Source: an uncultured Acidobacteriaceae bacterium
GTDB taxonomy: Bacteria > Acidobacteriota > Terriglobia > Terriglobales > Acidobacteriaceae
Length of the DNA stretch: 39,141 bases
Direction of reading: 5' to 3'
Assembly (NCBI GenBank): GCA_903911925.1
Contig: CAIWFH010000108.1
Coordinates: 1 to 39,141 of the forward strand
Every line of letters starts with the position of its first letter. Within the stretch, counting starts at the first letter, position 1. Positions 9,754 to 18,477 of this stretch are shown here, one piece after another. The position numbers and the translations under genes are program-made. A model generated the notes under the pieces. That model made no database searches. It was given only the letters and a program-made list of their open reading frames with translations, and had not been told where the DNA came from.

Positions 9754-10330
9754 GACTTTCTCCTGGTTGTCGTCCTTTTGCTCTCAGGACATAGCATTCC
9801 TGCGCGACGGTTTCGATTGCGCCGCGGCGTGCTGCTCGTACCTGCTGAATTGCATCGCGCGGCGCGCAGCCTCGTTCAACAAGGATCAGGCCTGCCACCA
9901 GTCCAGTTCGGCCCAGCCCGCCCCTGCAGTGGATCAAGATCTTCTCCCCTCCCTGGATGCGTTGATGAATCTCCGGCCCGGCCGCTGCCCACGCATTTTC
10001 GAAGCGCTGATCGGGAACATCTACGTCACGGATGGGCAGGTGAATCCAGCGCATGCCGAGTTTCTGAACCAGTTCACCTAAGCCATTGACTTTAAGAAGT
10101 TCAAATTCATGCGTCTCAATCAGGGTTACTACGGTGCTGGCGCCCCAATTCCGGATAGCGCGCAGATCTTCATCCAGGTCCCTGTTCCACTGGCGCGACA
10201 AATCCTTTTTCCCAGGACAAATGGTCAGGCCCAGAAGGCCCTCGTTTTTACCAAGCAGAATCTCGTCGATGCGCAAAGGCGAGGAAGCGCAATTCATCAA
10301 GGTTGTCAATCGACTCATGGCCTCACCCAT
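9746..10330 (-). CDS. dual-specificity/CDKN3-like protein phosphatase
   Basis: A 194-residue cysteine phosphatase. The active-site loop is clear: ILIHCRGGLGRTGLVAGLIL (HCX5R, catalytic Cys and Arg, about residues 130-145). The general-acid Asp lies in the earlier LPIRDVDVPDQRF loop. The N-terminal part (WNRDLDEDLRAIRNWGASTV, then THEFELL) matches the layout of bacterial proteins annotated as CDK-inhibitor-3 or KAP-like phosphatases. They may act on phosphotyrosine or phosphothreonine, or on small phosphorylated molecules. The gene overlaps both neighbours (16 bp with the metallophosphoesterase, 8 bp with the ADP-ribosylglycohydrolase), so the three hydrolases are probably made together. Confidence 0.9.
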   Translation of the reverse strand: MGEAMSRLTTLMNCASSPLRIDEILLGKNEGLLGLTICPGKKDLSRQWNRDLDEDLRAIRNWGASTVVTLIETHEFELLKVNGLGELVQKLGMRWIHLPIRDVDVPDQRFENAWAAAGPEIHQRIQGGEKILIHCRGGLGRTGLVAGLILVERGCAPRDAIQQVRAARRGAIETVAQECYVLRAKGRQPGESHE

Positions 10331-11280
10331 TCCAGTTTGCTGTTGTCCAGTTCCGGCTCGTCATCCCAACGGTAGGCGACCAGTTTGCCGCCCTTGGCCA
10401 CGCTGTAGTCAACGCAAGCCACTTTGTTCGAGAGCAGTTCCGGCGTGCCGGTCAGCCAGTAGTGGCCGACGAAGACCGGCTTGCCGCCATCGTGTCCGAT
10501 CAATGCATAAGGCGGAACCGGGGTCTGGGGAAATCCAGCTCGCTCGTCATCGGGCAACATCGCGGCGCGCCGATAGTCTGTCGCCTCGTTATCCCACCAG
10601 CTGACACGAACACGGTCACGCTCACGCCGATCTTTGTCGTAGAACTTGTGCGGCACGGGAAGCGGAACCTCGATTCCCTTGAGCACCGCTTCGACAGCCT
10701 TGAACACGGTGAGCTCGGCTGTGTCCTTCTCGGCCTCGTTGACGGGCTCCTGGTTCCCCAGAACAATCGTCTCGTCGGTCAGCCTGTTGTCGGGGGTCAG
10801 GTGCGGCCGTAGATACGCGAGAGCTGCCGGATGCCAGCAGGCGTGAACAACGCGAAGCTCCGGCATGTCGAGAAACAACGGAAGGGTCCGGAACCATGTC
10901 ACCAACTCTTCATGCGAAGGAGTTCCCTCCACGGCATTCAGAAATAGCTGGTGCTGACGCCGGTTGCTGTCGCCGTATTTGGTTGAGCGATGCCTGCGCA
11001 GGTATTCGCCGCTACCGTCCGGGTCTTTAGTAAACCATGCAATGGCGTTGAATTCGTGGTTGCCCATGACCGCCTGTGCCGATCCGGCGTCGACCATGCG
11101 CCGGACCACGTCGACCGACTCCAGTTGCTTGGGGCCGCGGTCGATGAAGTCGCCGACGAACAGAGCTTGCCGGTCCGGATGACGCCAGGCGCCGCTTGTC
11201 TGTCTGTATCCCAGGTGGCCAAGCAGAGCTTCAAGAGCATCGGCGTGTCCGTGAATGTCTCCAATGATGTCGTAGTTCAT
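10315..11280 (-). CDS. calcineurin-like metallophosphoesterase
   Basis: A 321-residue protein with the five metallophosphatase motifs in order: DIIGDIHGHADAL at the start, FVGDFIDRGPK, MGNHEFNAIAW, a single His in VVHACWHP, and VFVGHYWL near the C-terminus. These bind two metals in PrpE/PP1-type and Ap4A-hydrolase-type enzymes. The length and the N-terminal GDIHG are typical of the serine/threonine phosphatase or dinucleoside tetraphosphatase branch; the sequence does not separate the two. It begins 15 bp after the TY-Chap-like gene and overlaps the next phosphatase gene by 16 bp. Together with the following two genes it makes a phosphatase-phosphatase-ADP-ribose hydrolase trio. Confidence 0.92.
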   Translation of the reverse strand: MNYDIIGDIHGHADALEALLGHLGYRQTSGAWRHPDRQALFVGDFIDRGPKQLESVDVVRRMVDAGSAQAVMGNHEFNAIAWFTKDPDGSGEYLRRHRSTKYGDSNRRQHQLFLNAVEGTPSHEELVTWFRTLPLFLDMPELRVVHACWHPAALAYLRPHLTPDNRLTDETIVLGNQEPVNEAEKDTAELTVFKAVEAVLKGIEVPLPVPHKFYDKDRRERDRVRVSWWDNEATDYRRAAMLPDDERAGFPQTPVPPYALIGHDGGKPVFVGHYWLTGTPELLSNKVACVDYSVAKGGKLVAYRWDDEPELDNSKLEWVRP

Positions 11281-11295
11281 TCAAACTCCTGGTGA

Positions 11296-12240
11296 TTACT
11301 GGATGTAAATTGCTGTTCCGCCAGTCCTGACGGGACTGTTGCCGGAGAACTCGGCTCGCAGCATGAGAGCGAATCCTTCCGCTACCGTGGTAAACTCCCG
11401 CATTTCCTCCGCGAGGTGCTCCGGGACAAAGGGATTGGCCGGCATATCGAAGGCGGCAAAGACCGTTTTCTCGCGGTGAACGCACCGAATCCCCTGCGGT
11501 CCAAAGTTCAATTGATTGAGCTTGCTTAGCAGAATGGGCGACTCAACAGTGTCGGTAATCAGGGCCGTAGAGAGGCGCACCTTGTTCTCCAGCGGTGTGG
11601 CGCACACCGCGATCGATCTATAGCGAATCATGACGTCGCCGTCTTCATCGCGCTCCAGATCAGCGATCCCTGTTACCTCGCGAAACACTTCCAGGACTCT
11701 ATCCATCAAAGGCTTGTCTTCAACATCGGCCGCCTTGAGTCCCAGTTGTTTAAACGAAAACACCTTACCATCGCGGTCGAACGCCTTGTACTCCAGCGAA
11801 GAAGGGTGCGAGATCTCCAGTCCATTTACCAGGGCTTCAATCGCGATGCGGGCGAGTTCGCCGGCTTTAGCCGGGTCGGGAAAGTCGATGTAGTAGTTGG
11901 GGGACCCGTTCGGGTCCTTTGCCGGCGTCGCTTTCTTCACATTCCCTGTCGGCGCATTCCAGCCATGCGATCGCAACCACGACATCTGCCGGCGGTTCAG
12001 CCGATCCTTGTTTTCCAGGAAGTGATTGCTCGTGGCTTCAACCCGCATGCCCCACGCTCCCTGGCAGGCGAACTGAACAAAGCGATTGCTGTTCTTGGCG
12101 GAGACAATCAGGTATTGATCCTCTTCCAGCTTCGAGAGCACTGAGGTAAGTCTCTCTGCGAAAATGTCCCAGTCACGAGATACAGGCTTTGTTGAGCCGT
12201 AACGGCCGGAAACGGCGCACCCGTTGGTTGGTTTGCTCAT
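11296..12240 (-). CDS. TY-Chap/YbjN-like protein, first gene of operon
   Basis: A 314-residue protein that resembles the type III-secretion-chaperone-like TY-Chap fold in two parts. The N-terminal domain (about residues 25-150) includes WDIFAERLTSVLSKL, YLIVSAKNSNRFVQF and a DFPDPAKAGELARIAIEAL helix. The C-terminal domain (about 175-305) includes VLEVFREVTGIADLERDEDGD and a long amphipathic end. No catalytic motif is seen, so a protein-protein interaction role is likely. The ATG at 12,240 has a strong AGGAGG six bases upstream. It is the promoter-proximal gene of the leftward operon, directly behind a consensus promoter and operator. Confidence 0.65.
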   Translation of the reverse strand: MSKPTNGCAVSGRYGSTKPVSRDWDIFAERLTSVLSKLEEDQYLIVSAKNSNRFVQFACQGAWGMRVEATSNHFLENKDRLNRRQMSWLRSHGWNAPTGNVKKATPAKDPNGSPNYYIDFPDPAKAGELARIAIEALVNGLEISHPSSLEYKAFDRDGKVFSFKQLGLKAADVEDKPLMDRVLEVFREVTGIADLERDEDGDVMIRYRSIAVCATPLENKVRLSTALITDTVESPILLSKLNQLNFGPQGIRCVHREKTVFAAFDMPANPFVPEHLAEEMREFTTVAEGFALMLRAEFSGNSPVRTGGTAIYIQ

Positions 12241-12268
12241 CGCACCCCTCCTTTGAATTGCCCTTCAA

Positions 12269-12314
12269 CGTCATCGTTATGATGATCTAATCATACTTCA
12301 TCATAATGATGATG
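12269..12314. promoter_or_regulatory. 17-bp inverted repeat, likely operator of the WYL regulator
   Basis: The left arm CGTCATCGTTATGATGA (12,269-12,285) and the right arm TCATCATAATGATGATG (12,298-12,314) are inverted repeats that match at 15 of 17 positions and are separated by 12 bp. The right arm covers the spacer of the leftward promoter. The left arm covers its likely start site. BrxR/CapW-type dimers are known to bind long imperfect inverted repeats upstream of their own gene, so this is the expected binding site of the protein encoded from 12,362. Confidence 0.8.
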
Positions 12315-12318
12315 TCAA
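12290..12318 (-). promoter_or_regulatory. consensus sigma-70 promoter of leftward operon
   Basis: Read on the minus strand, a perfect -35 TTGACA (12,318-12,313) is followed by 17 bp and then TATGAT (12,295-12,290), one base off the consensus -10. Transcription should start near 12,283, about 43 bases before the first start codon at 12,240. One arm of the inverted repeat fills the -35/-10 spacer. A promoter this strong next to such an operator fits a gene set that must be held off by a repressor. Confidence 0.85.
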
Positions 12319-12332
12319 GGACGATTTCGGGC

Positions 12333-12338
12333 TATACT
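12333..12338 (+). promoter_or_regulatory. possible -10 element for the regulator gene
   Basis: TATACT stands 23 bp before the GTG start of the WYL gene. There is no good -35; the matching position falls on the edge of the operator's right arm. If this is the promoter, transcription starts close to the ribosome site and the regulator would be weakly expressed and self-repressed. Confidence 0.35.
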
Positions 12339-12361
12339 CAACTTGGAGGGAGAACAACATA

Positions 12362-13261
12362 GTGACGCGCGAGACCATCAACAAACGAAGCCAGAAACAG
12401 CGGGACCGGCTGGCCTACATCGAGTTCCGTCTATGGTTCCTGGGCGATGCCTGCCGACGGGATTTGATGGAGCGGTTCGGGATTGCGCCGGCAATGGCGA
12501 CTAGGGATTTCACAGCATATCGAGATTTGGCGCCCCAGAACATCGAATTTGATGGAAGCCGCAAAGTGTACGTGCCAAGTGAGCGATTCACGCCCGTCTT
12601 CGAGCATGAACCGGAGCGGGTACTATCGGCGCTCTCCAAGGGATTTGGAGACGGGGATGATCGTCAAGGCGGCAGCTATTTGCCCTGCGAACTCCCGCTG
12701 CATCTGAACCGTCCCACGTTGCAGGAACTTGCGGTGGTGACCCGGGCTATTCATCAGCATCAGGTGCTGCGGGTGAGGTATCACTCGCTAAAGCGTGGCG
12801 CTGCCGACCGGGAAGTAGTACCTCATGCCCTGGTGGACAGCGGTTTGCGCTGGCATACGCGGGTCTTTGATCGGCAAAGCGGGGAGTTCAGAGACCTGGT
12901 GATCTCGCGAATTGAGGCCGCCGCGCCGATGCCCGAGGAAGAAATACGTCTGAACGAAATGGCGCAAGCGGACAAGGAATGGAATAGGCAGGTCGATCTT
13001 GTATTAATGGTTCACCCTGCTGTCGATCGCCCGGAGATTGTCCAGCGAGATTTTGGAATGCGGCGTGGGGAACTGCACGTTACTGTTCGCGCCGCAATAG
13101 CCGGTTACGTCCTGCAGTTGTGGAACGTGGATTGCAGTCCGGACCGGCGCCTTGATCCGACGATTCATCGACTGTGCTTGAAGAATCTGAAAGCCATCAT
13201 GGGTACCAAGAGCGTAGAAATTGCACCGGGCTTTACTGGGGAGTTTAAGGAAAAGCCATGA
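12362..13261 (+). CDS. BrxR/CapW-type wHTH-WYL transcriptional repressor
   Basis: A 299-residue protein. Residues about 15-75 form a winged helix (RLAYIEFRLWFLGDACRRDL, then MERFGIAPAMATRDFTAY). Residues about 125-200 form the WYL domain, with PHALVDSGLRWHTRVFDR where most WYL proteins have WYL; the RWH version is typical of the BrxR/CapW group. A C-terminal WCX-like domain follows (VDLVLMVHPAVDRPEIVQRDFG). These proteins repress BREX, CBASS and other defence operons and may respond to a nucleotide or DNA signal. The start is GTG with GGAGGG upstream. It is divergent from the AddAB-like operon across an intergenic region that contains the operator, and convergent with the helicase unit to its right. 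Its control of the leftward operon is an inference from that layout. Confidence 0.88.
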   Translation: MTRETINKRSQKQRDRLAYIEFRLWFLGDACRRDLMERFGIAPAMATRDFTAYRDLAPQNIEFDGSRKVYVPSERFTPVFEHEPERVLSALSKGFGDGDDRQGGSYLPCELPLHLNRPTLQELAVVTRAIHQHQVLRVRYHSLKRGAADREVVPHALVDSGLRWHTRVFDRQSGEFRDLVISRIEAAAPMPEEEIRLNEMAQADKEWNRQVDLVLMVHPAVDRPEIVQRDFGMRRGELHVTVRAAIAGYVLQLWNVDCSPDRRLDPTIHRLCLKNLKAIMGTKSVEIAPGFTGEFKEKP

Positions 13262-13318
13262 CGAGTCGTGTGCCAGCAATCTGAAAGCCCTGAGAAGTGG
13301 TGTTCCTGAGAGGACCCC

Positions 13319-16300
13319 TTAATCTGCGACTGAGAGCGCGACTACCAGTTCCCTATCCTCCGATTCCGCGGTATTACGGACGGTTTCTTCCACATCGCCG
13401 AGGTACTGTCCATTTTGGATAAGATTCTTTGGAGTCAAGTCAATTTGGAGCTCTTCTACAATCTCAGCCTGCTCATCCTCAGGAATTTGAGCTAACAAAT
13501 AGGTGATCAAATCCTCCTGTCGGCTTTGACCGAAGACCATACGGTAGATTGCCAAAGCACGGCGCAATCCGTATAGACGTTCAACCTCTCTACTGAACGG
13601 CAGTGCTGGAACATGCCGCTCGATCTTCGCGGCGCCCGGAAAGAGCCAATAAGGGACGAGATCATTTTCATCTGCAGCTCGGCCTGTACGACCTAGCTCA
13701 AAAGCAGTCTCCCACGCATCCGCATCAGTGTTGTGCAAGGCGCTGGCTGCAAATGCCGACGCAATATTTTTACGAACTGCGTGCCCCTTATACCGATGTA
13801 TTCGCCCCTCGCGCTGTTCCAAATCGACAGGGTTCGAAGGCAGGTTCCAGTGGGTGATCGCGTGGCAGTAGTGATGAAAATCAAGGCCCTCCTGCCCGAC
13901 CGAGGTTGAAACCAACACGAACGGCCAAAACGGCGAATTGAATGCCGCGCGCACACGCTCCTTGCGCGTGCTCGCAGAAGCGCCACCAACAACGAGCGGC
14001 GTTTCTTCATCGGAACGGTCACCCCCAAAACGCATGGCAAAGCGAATGCGCATTGACTCGGAGGTGAGCTTTACCTCTCTGGCATACCGCGGAGCTGTGA
14101 CGTCATCAAGGCGCAGCGATGAGGCGCGGATTGTAAGCGCCGAAATAAACTCCGCTCCAATCTTTTCCGCGATCGCCGCCGGCAACAGCGCTGCTGCGCT
14201 GAGAGACTCTCGGAGCAGATGGGCGTATTCATCGAGCACAGCCTGCAGTCCACCGGCATGCGCATATTTCAACACGCCTTGCCAGTAAGGTACGCCCCGG
14301 AATTCGGCGCGGACCATTTCGATCACTTCCGCATGGTTGAAAAGGGAGAGGAAGGCTTTTCCTGTGCGCGCAGCCATGTCGCGCAAGGGAACGCAACTTG
14401 CTGGATCGCATTTGCTTGCGCGAGCAAAGGCCCGCATCGCGACTGTCGCAGGCCCGGCGGAAGCCGCGAGCGACAGAACATCGGCCAAATCGGCCGGAGG
14501 CCTTCCTGGCTTCTCTTCGCCAGAGAGGACAGAGTCGAGCGTTCGTTTCGCCTGCTCGACGTGGCTCGGCCAACCTTCATCTTCGTCGCCGGTTTCAATA
14601 CCGGCCCACAACTGAGCCAGTTCCGCACGGCCCCACCAGGTTTGCGCGTCGTCCGGAAATGCCTTGAAGTCCAGCAGCATCGGAGCAAGCCAATACCAGC
14701 GTTCATCAGTGGGGCTACCGGCCTCACAATCGAAACCAAGCTCCTCAATCAACACACTTATTCGAGCTGCCAATAGGTCGCGTACCTGTTCAGCAGTCAG
14801 GCAGGCACCGCGAGCCAACTCTCGAGGATCGCAGTTGCGCGCGAATACGAGACAAGGGTAGACAAGCAAAAGCACCGGCAGACCTGTACGCCGACCATCT
14901 GATGTGCTAAATCTCAACAAGCCGCGCTGCTTCTTCCAATCATCCTGCGTCAACTGCGCTCGCGGATGGGACGCTCGCATCATTCGTCGTTCGGCTTCGT
15001 ACGAAACGAGCGATGCGACGGCGCGCGGCACCATGTGCCATGCGGAGAAAACTAAACGCTTAGTCACATTGGCAAGTTCTGGATCTGCGAACGGCCCATC
15101 CGGGGCGTAGTAGCTGAGCGAAGGCGGCATCCAAAGCAGCCTCCACATTCCACGATCTACCGTTTCAGAGAGCAGCTCGCGCAGACGTGGATTCGCGGGC
15201 TCGAGTGGCTCATAAGCACGCGAGCGCTCCAGATCAAGAAACGTCTCGGGAAATTTCCGTACAAGGCCGACCATCTTATCTTTTTCGGGCGTGCACTTGA
15301 ACGCGCGCTTCAATGCATAGTTTTCCATGAAATTGAACAGATATGGTGCGGACTTCCAATATTCGACGACATCTCCCTGTTCCAAAATGTCCGCGATGCT
15401 CTGTGCACCCAGAAAACCGCGAACATCGACGGCATGCAGCGAGGCATCGGCTGGCGGCGCATCTAACAACATCCCGCCACGACTTTTCGAAGACGCCAAA
15501 CGTTCCGTGCGTGCCATCACTCGGCCCAGGCGCTGCTGGAGAGCTGACTTTGCTCTTCGTAACCGCGTCATCCCATCAGGCGTTGTCACCGCGGGCAGAG
15601 CAGCGCGATACTCTGCCAATATCTCCTTGCAGCCGGCCGCATCGCCGTCTTCCAGAAATGCGAGCAGTCCAAGGAAGTCCTCATAGTGGTCGTCATCGGT
15701 CTCATGGTGGAGACTCAAGCCGCGATACGGAGTAGCCGAAAGCAACAGTACGCGCGAACCCTCTCCGGCCTCGGAATCAAATAAGTCACGCGCAAGTTCT
15801 CCGGCTTCTGAATCCTCTTCGAGGAGATGCTTGAATCGCTGAAACTCATCGAGGATAATCACATCTGGCTCCAACGTCGCGAGGCAAACGCGAGCGAGGA
15901 GGCGCCTCAATTCGCCGATCCAGCGCGTTCGGAGTTTCGAAGCGTCCTGCGGCACTACAGAGTTGCTCCTACAAAAAATGCCTTGCAGCTGATCGAAGCG
16001 CGACCGCAAATCCGCCCTACCGGCGTCGACATCGTCCTGTACATGTTTTGTCAAGCTGACGACAAACTCGTCTGCGATCTGCTCATTTAGCTTACGGAAG
16101 TCGAACGCATCCACGCTCCGCTCGAACGAAGCGATCCCCGCATAGTCTCGCATCACATAAAGCGAAGCACGCGAATGGCGAATTCCCCAGGCGCGGTCCA
16201 AGAGCCAATAAAGCAAAACCCGTTCATCCATGCGACCGCCGCCGCCGGTCTGCTCGAAAGAAGTGGCAGGCGTCAACGCAACGAAGTTTACACGGTTGCG

Positions 16301-16642
16301 CTCGAGGTCGTGCATTTGGAGGGGAAGCAAGGTGAGTCGCGTTGCCTGCGCAGCCTTCGCGCATCCCGGAATCCGTAGCCGGTCTATGTTCTGGCGAGCG
16401 ATATCCGCGTTTGAGCAAATGTAGATCACATCGATGCGGGGAACTTTATCCCACAGATGGTCGATCGTTCGCGCAATCACGCCTCGTGCGACGAGGGTCT
16501 TGCCCAATCCAACTTCATCCGCGACGAGGAACCGTCTAGTCGGGTTAGGGCCGTAGAACCGGTCGAAGACATAGTCTACCGTGGCGCGTTGAAAATCCTT
16601 CAAGCCTGCAAGAGCGGATGCGGTGTCGGGACGTGTGCTCAT
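13319..16642 (-). CDS. large SNF2-like superfamily 2 helicase
   Basis: A 1107-residue protein. The N-terminal RecA lobe has FLVADEVGLGKTLVARGVIA (Walker A of the SNF2/HepA type, about residues 35-55), IILDEFQRF (motif II, DEFQ rather than DEAH) and LLLSATPYRG (motif III). The C-terminal lobe has LVSTSVGQEGLDFHHYCHA (motif V) and LEQREGRIHRYKGHAVR (motif VI). A long insert of unknown fold lies between the lobes. ATG 16,642 is chosen because it overlaps the upstream stop as ATGA; a longer start at 16,672 would run deeper into the preceding gene. DISARM DrmD and other defence helicases share this plan. It is the last gene of a three-gene unit. Confidence 0.88.
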   Translation of the reverse strand: MSTRPDTASALAGLKDFQRATVDYVFDRFYGPNPTRRFLVADEVGLGKTLVARGVIARTIDHLWDKVPRIDVIYICSNADIARQNIDRLRIPGCAKAAQATRLTLLPLQMHDLERNRVNFVALTPATSFEQTGGGGRMDERVLLYWLLDRAWGIRHSRASLYVMRDYAGIASFERSVDAFDFRKLNEQIADEFVVSLTKHVQDDVDAGRADLRSRFDQLQGIFCRSNSVVPQDASKLRTRWIGELRRLLARVCLATLEPDVIILDEFQRFKHLLEEDSEAGELARDLFDSEAGEGSRVLLLSATPYRGLSLHHETDDDHYEDFLGLLAFLEDGDAAGCKEILAEYRAALPAVTTPDGMTRLRRAKSALQQRLGRVMARTERLASSKSRGGMLLDAPPADASLHAVDVRGFLGAQSIADILEQGDVVEYWKSAPYLFNFMENYALKRAFKCTPEKDKMVGLVRKFPETFLDLERSRAYEPLEPANPRLRELLSETVDRGMWRLLWMPPSLSYYAPDGPFADPELANVTKRLVFSAWHMVPRAVASLVSYEAERRMMRASHPRAQLTQDDWKKQRGLLRFSTSDGRRTGLPVLLLVYPCLVFARNCDPRELARGACLTAEQVRDLLAARISVLIEELGFDCEAGSPTDERWYWLAPMLLDFKAFPDDAQTWWGRAELAQLWAGIETGDEDEGWPSHVEQAKRTLDSVLSGEEKPGRPPADLADVLSLAASAGPATVAMRAFARASKCDPASCVPLRDMAARTGKAFLSLFNHAEVIEMVRAEFRGVPYWQGVLKYAHAGGLQAVLDEYAHLLRESLSAAALLPAAIAEKIGAEFISALTIRASSLRLDDVTAPRYAREVKLTSESMRIRFAMRFGGDRSDEETPLVVGGASASTRKERVRAAFNSPFWPFVLVSTSVGQEGLDFHHYCHAITHWNLPSNPVDLEQREGRIHRYKGHAVRKNIASAFAASALHNTDADAWETAFELGRTGRAADENDLVPYWLFPGAAKIERHVPALPFSREVERLYGLRRALAIYRMVFGQSRQEDLITYLLAQIPEDEQAEIVEELQIDLTPKNLIQNGQYLGDVEETVRNTAESEDRELVVALSVAD

Positions 16643-18477
16643 TTCGCAGTGGCCTGCTGGGCAGCAGCCCAAATGGGTTCCCAGATGTTTTGGAAGTCAT
16701 CGCTGAGTAGCTCAGAGCTGCCAGTCTGCTTTCGAAGCACATCCAGTAAGGACGCCACACGCTCGAGTTGCTCTGGGCCCCGATGAAGGGCACGAAGCAA
16801 TGTTTCCAGTAGATGGGGATTCAGTGGGCCTCGGTTCTGACAATCCTCCGGAGACTGGAGTAGCTTCCGCAGATCGCCCGAAGAAGCCGTGGCCTCATCA
16901 CCACAGGCAAGCAGGAAGAGAATGTAACGGAGGAATTGATCCCGGTTTTCGATCAGCGAACGAACAACACGATCCTGTCGATCTTCCGGAGCGCCTTGAA
17001 GGTCGAGATTCATCACGAACACCGATCGGCGCTCCTTCTCATTCATTCTTACCTTGACTGAAAAGGCAATAAGCGGCGTTAGACCACCATATGATAGCCG
17101 GGAGAAAATGATCGATTTGCCAAGTGGCTGGCCCCTCTCCTCTTGCTGCGTGATCGGCCATGCGCGAACGTCCACCGTCGCATCGGGCCACTCCGGGATA
17201 CTATCCGATTCCATCTTCATATCGAAGAGATCTTTCTCGCTGTGCGCCGTCACGACCAGCCGTGGATCTGATTTTGCGAGACCCCGCTTCACTGTCTGGA
17301 TAAGATCATCGAGCTGCTCCAACGTGGCGTCCACTGGCGTAACATCCGCATTCACGTCAAATGTCTGGAGAAGGTCAGCGAAATTTGTCTCACCCTTCAC
17401 CTGTCGGAGGAACTCGTCCACGCCGAAGCGGCTTCTCTTGCCCACGAGTTCGACCATAAACTCGACATTATGCTGAAATGCGTGAAAGGTTGCATTGAAC
17501 GAGCCACTGAAAATACTCGAATCCCAGCCATGATCGATAACGAAAAGTTTCGCGTGCAATCCATCCAATACTTCACCCCCTCCTGGAAGAACGTCATCAT
17601 CTAATTCCTCCACAAGTGTCGGTACCAGAAATCTGACGCTCGCGCAACGACCTAGAGTATCTTGTGGCAATTGCTGCAGACTTTCGGGGCGGGACACCAG
17701 ATGGGCTTCGTCTGTGCTATCCAGGAAGTTTTTGATTACGGGATTTGAAAGAAACGGTGAGACGATCAAAGCCTTGTCACATCGCGAGCCGAAGGGTGTC
17801 ACGGTTCGTCCGTTCAGCCCGCCGGCCCAGAAGCGACAATTGTTTTCATCGAAACCGTCAGGCCAGCTAAAGCGAACGCGCCGAAGTTCGTCTGCGATCT
17901 TCGCTATCCCCTCGCGACGCGCACGCGGGAGCGGCCTTCGCGCCAGACCGGGCAACGCCGCGACGAAATTGGCGAGAGGGTGATTCGACGCGATGGCATT
18001 CAACCGATCAGTGAGTTCGCCTTCGATCGCGACAGCGGTGTCCCAACAGCGATCAAACGTCAAGTTGCGGCTTAGGCAGAGGACGCGGTACCGAATTGCC
18101 CCGTCGTCTGCGACAAAGCGCAGAGCCCATACCTTCGGGTGAAATACGCCTTCCGCATCTGGCGCCTCTACGTTATAGATGCATGGTTCCAGAAACGTGA
18201 GGAGCGGCGGATACTTGGGAGGCAAGCGGATTTGCCCGCTTTGACAGAAGATCGTGAATCGATCTCCATAGCGCCTTAGCGCTTCCAATAACGCTAGCGG
18301 ATCCGCAACCAATTCGCCATCCGCGTGCTCCCAATCGAAAAAGGCGAACGAAAGTGGCAGCATTAGGGCGCTGATCAGATCGAGTGAGAACGTAGTACCA
18401 ACGGCGACGTCGAGCTGGCAGCCGCCCGGAGGCCGAAGCAGTTCCATCAAATGTTGTCTTTCGTCCGGTCTAAGCAT
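16639..18477 (-). CDS. phospholipase D-like protein with two HxK motifs
   Basis: A protein of about 612 residues with two PLD-type half-sites. The first, around residue 130, is GVFHPKVWALRFV followed by CLSRNLTFDRCWDTA. The second, in the middle, is LHAKLFVIDHGWD followed by FSGSFNATFHAF. The HxK pairs and the trailing S(R)N/GSxN residues are those of PLD-superfamily nucleases and phosphodiesterases. The last 200 residues are helical and unassigned. ATG 18,477 overlaps the DUF6361 stop by 8 bp and is preferred to an upstream ATG at 18,585 that would give a 116-bp overlap. The 3' end overlaps the helicase start. A nuclease acting with the helicase is a reasonable inference. Confidence 0.85.
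   Translation of the reverse strand: MLRPDERQHLMELLRPPGGCQLDVAVGTTFSLDLISALMLPLSFAFFDWEHADGELVADPLALLEALRRYGDRFTIFCQSGQIRLPPKYPPLLTFLEPCIYNVEAPDAEGVFHPKVWALRFVADDGAIRYRVLCLSRNLTFDRCWDTAVAIEGELTDRLNAIASNHPLANFVAALPGLARRPLPRARREGIAKIADELRRVRFSWPDGFDENNCRFWAGGLNGRTVTPFGSRCDKALIVSPFLSNPVIKNFLDSTDEAHLVSRPESLQQLPQDTLGRCASVRFLVPTLVEELDDDVLPGGGEVLDGLHAKLFVIDHGWDSSIFSGSFNATFHAFQHNVEFMVELVGKRSRFGVDEFLRQVKGETNFADLLQTFDVNADVTPVDATLEQLDDLIQTVKRGLAKSDPRLVVTAHSEKDLFDMKMESDSIPEWPDATVDVRAWPITQQEERGQPLGKSIIFSRLSYGGLTPLIAFSVKVRMNEKERRSVFVMNLDLQGAPEDRQDRVVRSLIENRDQFLRYILFLLACGDEATASSGDLRKLLQSPEDCQNRGPLNPHLLETLLRALHRGPEQLERVASLLDVLRKQTGSSELLSDDFQNIWEPIWAAAQQATAK

Noticed and set aside
13262..13318. Bidirectional terminator between the WYL gene and the helicase gene
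   Set aside because: The 57-bp convergent gap has no stable hairpin followed by a T-run on either strand.
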